This document shows, one piece after another, positions 7,801 to 15,025 of a DNA stretch of 29,974 bases. The stretch lies in contig CAMODS010000001.1 of the NCBI GenBank assembly GCA_946611525.1, positions 1 through 29,974 of the forward strand. The letters run 5' to 3'. Position numbers and translations under genes: made by a program. A model generated the notes under the pieces. The model was not told the origin of the DNA. It searched no databases and saw nothing but the letters and a program-made list of their open reading frames with translations. This DNA is from an uncultured Lachnospiraceae bacterium (lineage in GTDB: Bacteria > Bacillota > Clostridia > Lachnospirales > Lachnospiraceae). The first letter of the stretch is position 1. Each line of letters opens with the position of its first letter.

Positions 7801-8706
7801 ATGAAGATATCTTTTATCACGCCCTTTTATGATGGCAATAAATATATGCCAAAGTATCAGGAAATGATGGGGAAAAATGAAGAAAAGCTCAAGGCTTCAA
7901 ATAAGGTGGACGGTACCGATCTGTCCATGGAGGTGATCCTGGTAAACGACAGTCCCGGGATTGCCATAAGGCTTTCCGGTATATATGCAGGCAGGGAAAA
8001 CTGGCATATTATAACAAATGAAAAAAACTCCGGTATCCACGCATCGAGGGTTGCCGGGCTTAAGGCCGCAACGGGAGATGTGATCTGTTTTTTGGACCAG
8101 GACGACAGGATAAAGCCGGAGGCTGCTTTTGAGTTTCTTTTGGCGGCGGGGCGCCACCCTTATCATGTGATAGTTGCAAACGGTGATTTTGAGACTGGAA
8201 ATGAACTGCACCGCATATACCGTACAGAGGCTCACAAGGCAATGGTGGGTGATCTGTCTGCCTATATCAGGGTGGGTACCCAGATCATATCTCCGGGTCA
8301 ATGCGCCATTCCCCGGTCGGTGATACCGGAGTTCTGGTGCGAAAATATCCTGGGGAGAAACGGTGCAGACGACTATTTTTTGTGGCTTTTGCTTTTGGGC
8401 CAGGGTATAGGCTTTTTCTATCTGGACAGGAATCTCTATATCCACTCATATACCGGAGACAACCTGTCAGCGGATACCAAAGTGACGGATGATTCCACCT
8501 ATGAGTTTATTGATCTCTTAAAGAATAGCAGCTTTCTATCCGATGACGAGCAAAAAAAGCTGAGACGGATGATAAGCTATAAGGCTGAATTCCGCAGGTC
8601 GGGCATATTTAAAAAGATGGGCCTTACTCTAAAGAACATGGATATATTTACAGCAAACCTGCTGTATAAGCTTCGCACGAAAACCCCTTACGGGTATAAC
8701 AGGTGA
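7801..8706 (+). CDS. Family 2 glycosyltransferase
   Basis: A 301-residue GT-A enzyme. Landmarks are ISFITPFYDG (3-12), EVILVNDSP (44-52), NSGIHASRVAGLKAATGD (76-93) and the metal site DQDD (99-102). The segment after strand 1 is longer than usual, with a charged insertion around residues 17-43. No transmembrane helix. It starts immediately after the DUF4422 stop and ends one base before the next glycosyltransferase, so all three are probably made together and act on the same glycan. Confidence 0.88.
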   Translation: MKISFITPFYDGNKYMPKYQEMMGKNEEKLKASNKVDGTDLSMEVILVNDSPGIAIRLSGIYAGRENWHIITNEKNSGIHASRVAGLKAATGDVICFLDQDDRIKPEAAFEFLLAAGRHPYHVIVANGDFETGNELHRIYRTEAHKAMVGDLSAYIRVGTQIISPGQCAIPRSVIPEFWCENILGRNGADDYFLWLLLLGQGIGFFYLDRNLYIHSYTGDNLSADTKVTDDSTYEFIDLLKNSSFLSDDEQKKLRRMISYKAEFRRSGIFKKMGLTLKNMDIFTANLLYKLRTKTPYGYNR

Positions 8707-8707
8707 T

Positions 8708-9679
8708 ATGAAAACAGCGATCCTTTTGGCTACCTACAACAGCAAAGAGTATATCGGCGAGATGACGGCATCCCTTTTAAATCAGTCGGATGGGGACTTT
8801 GTCTGCTACGTACATGATGACGGTTCCGCAGACGGTACGGTTGATATCGTAAAGGAGCTGGCATCATCGCATCCCGACCGCTTTGTGATCCTGGAGGACG
8901 GCAGATCCCATCTGGGAGCAAAGGGCAACTTTATGCACCTTTTAAGATCCGTGGAAGCGGATGTTTATTTTTTTGCAGATGCCGATGATGTGTGGATGAA
9001 GGACAAGGTAAAAAGGTCAAAGGATGCACTTTTTGAACTCATGGATTCATGCGGCAATGATGTGCCCTGTGCGGTATTCTGTGATATGAAGGTAACGGAC
9101 GAGAAGCTGGGTGTTACCCATGAGTCTTTTATCAGATCCATAGACCGTGATCCTTCGTACCACAGCTATCAGGAGATCATCATGGATAATCCCGCCGCGG
9201 GCTGCAGCATGTGCTTTAACCGTGCATGCAGGGATATGGCGGTTTTTGCGGCTGTGCCTGAGGGGGAAAAACTTTATAAAAAAACAGAGGAGCTGGTGGA
9301 AATGCATGATGCATGGGTGCTTTTTACAGCGTCTCTTTTGGGAAGAGTGGAGGCCATAGATGAGCCTCTGGTCTACTACAGGCAGCATGGCGATAATGAG
9401 ATGGGAGCCAGGCAGGAGTCTGTGAGCCAAAAGGCGGGACGTAATGTGGGAGGTGCTATTGCCGGAGATCTGGCTTCAAAAAAGAAGGCCTACTACGACA
9501 ATGCAAAAAACCTGGCAAGGGCCGGGCTTTTGCTACAGGGTATAGACGAAGATAAAAGAAGGGTGCTAAAGGGCTTTGTGGGATTGGATAAAATATCAAA
9601 GCCTGCCCGCATATTCTTTTTGAAAAATAACGGTTTCAGGCGAAAAAAACGGTCACTGTGGATTTGGCTATGGGCCTGA
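8708..9679 (+). CDS. Family 2 glycosyltransferase, rhamnosyltransferase-like
   Basis: A 323-residue enzyme of the GT2 subgroup often named rhamnosyltransferase. It carries ILLATYNS (5-12), a VHDDGSADGT block (35-44), GAKGNF, the metal site DADD followed by VW and a lysine (91-98), a late HDAW motif where the catalytic base region is expected, and YRQHGDNE. The C-terminus is basic and aromatic (NGFRRKKRSLWIWLW), possibly for membrane contact. The rhamnosyl activity is a family analogy; no dTDP-rhamnose genes lie here. The promoter of valS overlaps the last codons. Confidence 0.88.
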   Translation: MKTAILLATYNSKEYIGEMTASLLNQSDGDFVCYVHDDGSADGTVDIVKELASSHPDRFVILEDGRSHLGAKGNFMHLLRSVEADVYFFADADDVWMKDKVKRSKDALFELMDSCGNDVPCAVFCDMKVTDEKLGVTHESFIRSIDRDPSYHSYQEIIMDNPAAGCSMCFNRACRDMAVFAAVPEGEKLYKKTEELVEMHDAWVLFTASLLGRVEAIDEPLVYYRQHGDNEMGARQESVSQKAGRNVGGAIAGDLASKKKAYYDNAKNLARAGLLLQGIDEDKRRVLKGFVGLDKISKPARIFFLKNNGFRRKKRSLWIWLWA

Positions 9680-9692
9680 TTTGTGATATAAT
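9664..9692 (+). promoter_or_regulatory. Extended -10 promoter for valS
   Basis: A perfect TATAAT at 9687-9692 with TG-n just upstream (9684-9686, extended -10), and TTGGCT at 9664-9669 as a 4/6 -35 with 17-bp spacing. The -35 lies inside the end of the preceding glycosyltransferase gene. The leader to the start codon is only about 30 bases, so a T-box leader is excluded at this promoter. Confidence 0.7.
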
Positions 9693-9729
9693 ACTTGGGT
9701 TATTTTTATAGAAAGCACGAGGTTATCTT

Positions 9730-12384
9730 ATGAAGGAGCTTGCAAAAACCTACGATCCGAAAGGGATGGAGGATCAGATTTATAAAAACTGGGAGGAAAA
9801 GGGATATTTCCACGCTGCTGTGGATCGCAGCAAAAAGCCCTTTACCATTGTGATGCCGCCCCCCAATATCACGGGACAGCTTCATATGGGTCACGCCCTG
9901 GACAATACCATGCAGGACATTTTGATCCGTTACAAGAGGATGCAGGGCTACAATGCTTTATGGCAGCCGGGTACGGATCATGCAGCCATCTCCACTGAGG
10001 TAAAGGTCATCGAGAACCTGAAGTCCCAGGGTATCAGCAAGGACGAGCTGGGCCGAGAGGGCTTTTTGGAAAAGTGCTGGGAGTGGCGCAGGGAATACGG
10101 TGGACGTATCGTGAAGCAGCTAAAAAAGATCGGTTCCTCAGCAGACTGGGAGCGCGAGCGCTTTACCATGGATGAGGGCTGCTCCGAGGCTGTTGAAGAG
10201 GTCTTTGTAAAGCTCTACGAAAAGGGCTATATATACAAGGGAGAAAAGATCATAAACTGGTGTCCCGTTTGTCAGACCTCCATTTCCGATGCAGAGGTTG
10301 AGTACGAGGACCAGCATGGTCATTTCTGGCATATCAACTATCCCGTGGCCGGCGAGGAGGGGCGCTTTGTGCAGATAGCTACCACCCGTCCTGAGACTAT
10401 GCTGGGCGATACTGCGTTGGCGGTCCATCCCGATGATGAGAGATACAAGGATATTGTCGGGAAAAATGTGATCCTGCCTTTGGTGGGTCGCGAGATCCCC
10501 ATTGTTGCAGACGAGTATGTTGACATGGAGTTTGGTACCGGAGTGGTAAAGATAACGCCGGCACATGACCCCAATGACTTTGAGGTGGGTAAGCGTCATG
10601 ACCTGCCCATCATAAATGTATTAAATGACGATGCCACCATCAATGAAAACGGCGGCAAGTATGCGGGCATGGATCGTTATGAGGCCAGAAAGCTTATCGT
10701 CTCAGAACTCGAGGAGCAGGGCCTTTTGGTAAAGGTGGAGGATCACGATCACAATGTAGGTACCCATGACCGCTGCCACACTACGGTAGAGCCCATGGTA
10801 AAGCCCCAGTGGTTTGTGGCTATGTCAGAACTGGCAAAGCCGGCTATCGCCGCTATTGAAAAGGGTGAGCTGAAGTTCGTGCCCGAGCGTTTTGACAAGA
10901 CATATCTTCACTGGCTTGAAAATATCCGTGACTGGTGCATCAGCCGCCAGCTTTGGTGGGGACACCGCATCCCTGCATATTACTGCGATGAATGTGGTGA
11001 GATAGTAGTGGCACGATCAAAGGATGCTCCCGACGTATGCCCCAAGTGTGGCTGCACTCACATGCACCAGGATGAGGACAATCTGGATACCTGGTTTTCT
11101 TCTGCGCTTTGGCCCTTCTCTACTCTGGGATGGCCCAAAAGCACTGAGGAGCTGGATTACTTCTATCCCACTGATGTACTGGTGACAGGCTACGATATCA
11201 TCTTTTTCTGGGTGGTTCGAATGGTATTTTCAGGCTATGAGCACACCGGGAAGTCACCCTTCCACACTGTATTGATACACGGACTGATCCGTGATGATCA
11301 GGGACGCAAGATGTCAAAGTCCCTGGGCAATGGTATCGATCCCCTTGAGGTCATTGACAAGTACGGTGCCGATGCTCTTAGGCTTACACTTATAACGGGT
11401 AATGCACCCGGAAACGATATGCGCTTCTACTGGGAGCGTGTTGAAAACAGCAGGAATTTTGCCAATAAGGTATGGAACGCATCCAGATTCATCATGATGC
11501 ACCTGGAAGCCTTTGACGGCAAGGATCCCGGACTGGATGCCCTGTATCCCGAGGACAGATGGATACTTTCGCTGGTCAACACCGTGGCCCGTGATGTGAC
11601 CGAGAACATGGACAAGTTTGAACTGGGTATAGCAGTCCAAAAAGTATATGATTTCATCTGGGACGAGTTCTGCGACTGGTATATCGAGATCGTAAAGCCC
11701 AGACTTTACGCAAAGGCAGAGGATCCGAAGAGTGCCAATGCAGCACTTTGGACACTTAATACGGTGCTTACAAATGCACTCAAGCTTTTGCATCCCTATA
11801 TGCCTTTTGTAACTGAGGCAATATTTACATCGCTTCATCCCGAGGAGGAGTCCATCATGATCTCCGACTGGCCCGTGTACAGAGAGGACTGGCACTTTGC
11901 GGCAGAGGAGAGCGAGCTTGATCACGCCAAGGATCTGGTGCGCGGCATGAGAAATCTCCGCACCGATATGGACGTGCCTCCTTCCAAAAAGGCAAAGCTT
12001 TTTGTTACATCAGCCAAGGCAGATGTAAGGGATATTTTTGAAAAGGTAAAACACACGTATATGGGACTCGCCGGTGCCACCGAGGTTGTGGTACAGGAGG
12101 GCGATGCGGGTATCCCCGGGGATGCGGTTTCCTTTGTAATACCGGATGCGGTGGTATATGTACCGCTTGAGGATCTGGTGGACAAGGCAAAGGAGACAGA
12201 GAGGCTTACAAAGGAGCGTGACAGACTGGCCAAGGAGCTGGCGAGATCAAAGGGTATGCTCTCAAATGAAAAGTTCCTCTCCAAGGCTCCCGCAGAAAAG
12301 GTTGCCGAGGAAAAGGAAAAGCAGAAAAAATACGAGTCAATGATGGCAGATGTAGAAGCAAGACTTGCAGCCATGAAAAACTAA
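9730..12384 (+). CDS. valS: Valine--tRNA ligase
   Basis: An 884-residue class I aminoacyl-tRNA synthetase that charges tRNA-Val; length is normal. It shows the ATP-binding HMGH motif (52-55) after PPPNITGQL, the CP1 editing-domain signature TTRPETMLGDTA, a CxxC...CxxC zinc knuckle (CDECGE and CPKCGC, near residues 419-441), and KMSKS (527-531) in GRKMSKSLGN. The C-terminal ~65 residues form the charged coiled coil typical of bacterial ValRS. GAGG lies seven bases before ATG. folC, the frequent Firmicutes neighbour, does not follow; deoC does. The stop overlaps a possible upstream ATG of deoC. Confidence 0.98.
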   Translation: MKELAKTYDPKGMEDQIYKNWEEKGYFHAAVDRSKKPFTIVMPPPNITGQLHMGHALDNTMQDILIRYKRMQGYNALWQPGTDHAAISTEVKVIENLKSQGISKDELGREGFLEKCWEWRREYGGRIVKQLKKIGSSADWERERFTMDEGCSEAVEEVFVKLYEKGYIYKGEKIINWCPVCQTSISDAEVEYEDQHGHFWHINYPVAGEEGRFVQIATTRPETMLGDTALAVHPDDERYKDIVGKNVILPLVGREIPIVADEYVDMEFGTGVVKITPAHDPNDFEVGKRHDLPIINVLNDDATINENGGKYAGMDRYEARKLIVSELEEQGLLVKVEDHDHNVGTHDRCHTTVEPMVKPQWFVAMSELAKPAIAAIEKGELKFVPERFDKTYLHWLENIRDWCISRQLWWGHRIPAYYCDECGEIVVARSKDAPDVCPKCGCTHMHQDEDNLDTWFSSALWPFSTLGWPKSTEELDYFYPTDVLVTGYDIIFFWVVRMVFSGYEHTGKSPFHTVLIHGLIRDDQGRKMSKSLGNGIDPLEVIDKYGADALRLTLITGNAPGNDMRFYWERVENSRNFANKVWNASRFIMMHLEAFDGKDPGLDALYPEDRWILSLVNTVARDVTENMDKFELGIAVQKVYDFIWDEFCDWYIEIVKPRLYAKAEDPKSANAALWTLNTVLTNALKLLHPYMPFVTEAIFTSLHPEEESIMISDWPVYREDWHFAAEESELDHAKDLVRGMRNLRTDMDVPPSKKAKLFVTSAKADVRDIFEKVKHTYMGLAGATEVVVQEGDAGIPGDAVSFVIPDAVVYVPLEDLVDKAKETERLTKERDRLAKELARSKGMLSNEKFLSKAPAEKVAEEKEKQKKYESMMADVEARLAAMKN

Positions 12385-12401
12385 TGAGAGAGGTGGTAAT
12401 C

Positions 12402-13058
12402 ATGAAAGATGAAGAACTTTTAAAAATGTGTGACCACACTTTACTGAAGGTGGACTCCACCTGGGATCAGGTGAGACAGCTCATTGATGAGGGCATCGAG
12501 TACGGATGCGCATCCGTATGCATCCCGGCATCATTTGTGGCTGTGGCTTCAGAGTATATCCGCGATGCCGGATCTGAGCTTCCGGTATGCACGGTCATCG
12601 GCTTCCCCAACGGATACAGTACCACCGCCACAAAGTGTTTCGAGGCGCATGATGCTGTGGAAAAGGGTGCTTCGGAGATCGACATGGTGATCAATGTAGG
12701 CTGGGTAAAGGAAGGCAGATACGACTTTGTGCTTGACGAGATCAATGCGGTTAAGGAGGCCTGTGATGGCAGACTTTTAAAGGTTATCATCGAGACCTGC
12801 CTTCTTACAGATGAGGAGATAGTGGAGATGTGTAATGTGGTGTCCGAGTCGGATGCTGACTTTATAAAGACCTCCACCGGTTTCTCTACCGAGGGTGCAA
12901 CCTTCCATGCGGTGGAGCTTATGGCAAAGAACATGACAAACGGCAAAAAGATCAAGGCTGCAGGTGGCATCACCACCGTTGATGATGCCATAAAGTTTGC
13001 AGAACTTGGAGCAGATCGTCTGGGTACCAGCCGTCTGGTAAAGCTTTTGAAAGGATGA
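12402..13058 (+). CDS. deoC: Deoxyribose-phosphate aldolase
   Basis: A 218-residue class I aldolase (DERA) that cleaves 2-deoxyribose 5-phosphate to glyceraldehyde 3-phosphate and acetaldehyde in deoxynucleoside catabolism. The Schiff-base lysine is K156 in DFIKTSTGFS. The second conserved lysine is K185 in IKAAGGI, and the catalytic aspartate is D94 in SEIDMVINVG. I chose ATG 12402 because AGGTGG (12391-12396) lies five bases before it. An in-frame ATG at 12384 overlaps the valS stop and would add six residues that the family lacks. The cytidine deaminase gene starts at or just beyond the stop, giving a nucleoside-salvage pair. Confidence 0.95.
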   Translation: MKDEELLKMCDHTLLKVDSTWDQVRQLIDEGIEYGCASVCIPASFVAVASEYIRDAGSELPVCTVIGFPNGYSTTATKCFEAHDAVEKGASEIDMVINVGWVKEGRYDFVLDEINAVKEACDGRLLKVIIETCLLTDEEIVEMCNVVSESDADFIKTSTGFSTEGATFHAVELMAKNMTNGKKIKAAGGITTVDDAIKFAELGADRLGTSRLVKLLKG

Positions 13059-13060
13059 GT

Positions 13061-13474
13061 ATGACTATAGATCAACCCACTATCGACCACATGGTGTTTT
13101 TGGCAAAGGGTATGACAGAGCGTTCCTATGCTCCCTATTCCCATTTCCATGTGGGTGCGGCGCTTTTATGTGACGACGGAGCCATCTATACCGGATGCAA
13201 TATTGAAAATGCATCCTATGGCGCCACCAACTGTGCTGAGCGCACGGCGGTCTTTAAGGCAGTAAGCGAAGGCTATCATCATTTTTCGGCCATAGCCATT
13301 GCCGGCGGTCCCGAGGGAGTCATCGGTGATGCCTGCCCTCCCTGCGGTATCTGCCGACAGGTGCTTTCGGAGTTTTGTGACTCCGATATGCCGGTTTATC
13401 TTGCAAAGGCTGACGGCTACGACGAGTACACCCTTGGCGACCTTTTGCCACTGACATTTGATCTTTTGGAGTAA
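13061..13474 (+). CDS. cdd: Cytidine deaminase
   Basis: A 137-residue zinc enzyme converting cytidine or deoxycytidine to the uridine form. Zinc ligands are C58 in NCAERT and C95/C98 in PCGICRQ; E60 is the proton-shuttling glutamate. The substrate-binding NIENASYG is present, as is the N-terminal YAPYSHFHVGAAL. The length is that of the short tetrameric class. ATG 13061 has AAGGA five bases upstream; an in-frame ATG at 13055 overlaps the deoC stop but has no room for a ribosome binding site. With deoC it forms a pyrimidine deoxynucleoside salvage pair. Confidence 0.95.
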   Translation: MTIDQPTIDHMVFLAKGMTERSYAPYSHFHVGAALLCDDGAIYTGCNIENASYGATNCAERTAVFKAVSEGYHHFSAIAIAGGPEGVIGDACPPCGICRQVLSEFCDSDMPVYLAKADGYDEYTLGDLLPLTFDLLE

Positions 13475-13478
13475 TTGT

Positions 13479-13622
13479 ATGATAGATTTTGAAGAGGAAT
13501 TAAAGAATTTCACAAAGAGCATCGAGGTGGAGGACGCTGAGGACGCCATCCAGAGCCGTGACCTGACAGACATGATCGACATCCTAAAAGAGATCACCAT
13601 GGAAAGGAAGCGTAAGGGATGA
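13479..13622 (+). CDS. Small acidic protein (47 residues), unknown function
   Basis: A short frame with GGAG (13468-13471) seven bases before ATG. The peptide is strongly acidic in its first half (MIDFEEELKNF, VEDAEDAI), predicted helical throughout, and ends in a basic ERKRKG tail. There is no membrane segment or cysteine. Its TGA stop overlaps the ATG of the zinc-ribbon/TPR gene by four bases (ATGA), the classic sign of translational coupling, so the two products are likely made in fixed proportion. I do not recognise a family. Confidence 0.7.
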   Translation: MIDFEEELKNFTKSIEVEDAEDAIQSRDLTDMIDILKEITMERKRKG

Positions 13623-15025
13623 ACTGTTACGTATGCAACATGGTGGTGGACCGCGAGGATGTATGCCCTGTCTGCGGCGCTGACGTGAGGGCATACCGCC
13701 ACATTATAAGAGCTTGTGATGAGGCCTACAATGACGGACTGCGCCGTGCCAAAATGCGGGATCTGTCAGGAGCCATCGAGAGTTTGAACCGTGCGCTTCG
13801 CTTCAACAAGCGTCACACGGATTCCCGAAACCTTTTGGGACTTGTGTACTACGAGTTTGGTGAGCCGGTGCTGGCTATGAGGGAGTGGGTTATCAGTAAA
13901 AACTTTTCTCCGCAGAACAACCGTGCCGATCTCTATCTTGACAAGATAGCCCACGGCAGCGGTGCACTAAAGCAGTTGGATGTGACGGTGAAAAAGTACA
14001 ACCAGGCCATCGAGTACTGCCATCAGGGCAACCGGGATCTGGCAAAGATCCAGCTTAAAAAGGTTATCACCATGAACCCTAAGATGGTAAGAGCCCGACA
14101 GCTTTTGGCACTTTTGCATATGCAGGACGGGGAATGGGAGCAGGCCAGAAAGGAACTCCATGCGGCAGGCAAGATAGACATGTCAAATCCCCGCACCATA
14201 GAATACATGCAGGAGGTCCGCTCAGTCCTTAACAGTGACGAGAAAAAGAAAAAGAAGAAAAAGCAGCCCCGCCCCACATCAGTTGATTTCAGGGACAACG
14301 TCGAGACGGCGGCACTTCCCAGGCAGACGCTGGTGGAGACCATTGACAATATGAAGGGCGGCATTTTTAATATTTTGATCGGAGGCCTTATAGGGCTTTT
14401 GGTAACGGTATTTTTAGTGGTACCCACAGTCAGGCAGAATGCCAATTCCACTGCGGCCAACGCTTTGGTATCCGCCAATGAGGAGGCGGCAGGTAACGCC
14501 AGTGACATCGTGGCACTAAATGCCCAGATCGAAGATCTGAATAAAAGACTTGAAAAGTATGAGGGACAGTCCGACATCAAGGGCTCTTATGAGCAGCTGA
14601 TGAAGGCGCTGTCAATGATGAACTCCGAGGAGCCGGATGCCAGGGTTGCGGCAACCGAGCTTTCCAAGGTCAACAAGAGCCTTTTGGAGAATGAGGGCAA
14701 GAGGACGTACGATGCGCTTTCTTCCATAGTGGAGGGCGCAGTGGCGGATCAGTATTTCAATGAAGGCGAGGAGGCCTTCAACGAAAAGGACTATCCAAAA
14801 GCCATAGAGGCATACCGCGAGGTGATCAAGGCTGACAAGACGTATGGCGAAGGCCAGGCCATGTTTAATCTTGCCAGAAGCTACCAGTTGTCCGAGGACT
14901 TCGAAAAGGCGATGAAGTATTATAATAAGGTGATAGAGCTTTTCCCTGACAGGCGCATAGCGGGTCAGGCCAGATATCGTATCGGCCAGATCCCAGAGGA
15001 GTACAGAAATGTCGAGGAACAGTAA
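13619..15025 (+). CDS. Membrane-anchored TPR protein with N-terminal zinc ribbon
   Basis: A 468-residue protein. It opens with a CxxC...CxxC zinc ribbon (C3, C6, C16, C19). A cytoplasmic block of tetratricopeptide-like helix pairs follows (about 30-200: SGAIESLNRALRFN, AKIQLKKVITMNP, QARKELHAAG). Next come a lysine-rich linker (about 209-216), one transmembrane segment (about 248-270), an external coiled coil (IVALNAQIEDLNKRLEKYE), and a second TPR block at the C-terminus (AFNEKDYPKAIEAYREVI, KAMKYYNKVIELFP). It therefore has protein-binding repeats on both sides of the membrane, which suits a scaffold for envelope or division machinery; that role is inference. It is coupled to the upstream 47-codon gene. 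Confidence 0.8.
   Translation: MNCYVCNMVVDREDVCPVCGADVRAYRHIIRACDEAYNDGLRRAKMRDLSGAIESLNRALRFNKRHTDSRNLLGLVYYEFGEPVLAMREWVISKNFSPQNNRADLYLDKIAHGSGALKQLDVTVKKYNQAIEYCHQGNRDLAKIQLKKVITMNPKMVRARQLLALLHMQDGEWEQARKELHAAGKIDMSNPRTIEYMQEVRSVLNSDEKKKKKKKQPRPTSVDFRDNVETAALPRQTLVETIDNMKGGIFNILIGGLIGLLVTVFLVVPTVRQNANSTAANALVSANEEAAGNASDIVALNAQIEDLNKRLEKYEGQSDIKGSYEQLMKALSMMNSEEPDARVAATELSKVNKSLLENEGKRTYDALSSIVEGAVADQYFNEGEEAFNEKDYPKAIEAYREVIKADKTYGEGQAMFNLARSYQLSEDFEKAMKYYNKVIELFPDRRIAGQARYRIGQIPEEYRNVEEQ
14241..14263 (+). repeat. A/G-rich tract encoding a poly-lysine linker
   Basis: Twenty-three bases of A and G only, coding for a run of seven lysines just before the membrane segment of the TPR protein. 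Functionally it fits the positive-inside rule. As a purine tract with A5 and A6 runs it is also a possible slippage site. Confidence 0.5.

Noticed and set aside
11922..12374. Minus-strand frame of 150 codons opposite the valS coiled coil
   Set aside because: Very Ser-rich low-complexity product, typical of reading a Lys/Glu-rich coiled coil backwards.
12467..13150. Minus-strand frame of 227 codons opposite deoC and cdd
   Set aside because: Both genes on the + strand have full catalytic motifs; the reverse frame has no start signal or domain.
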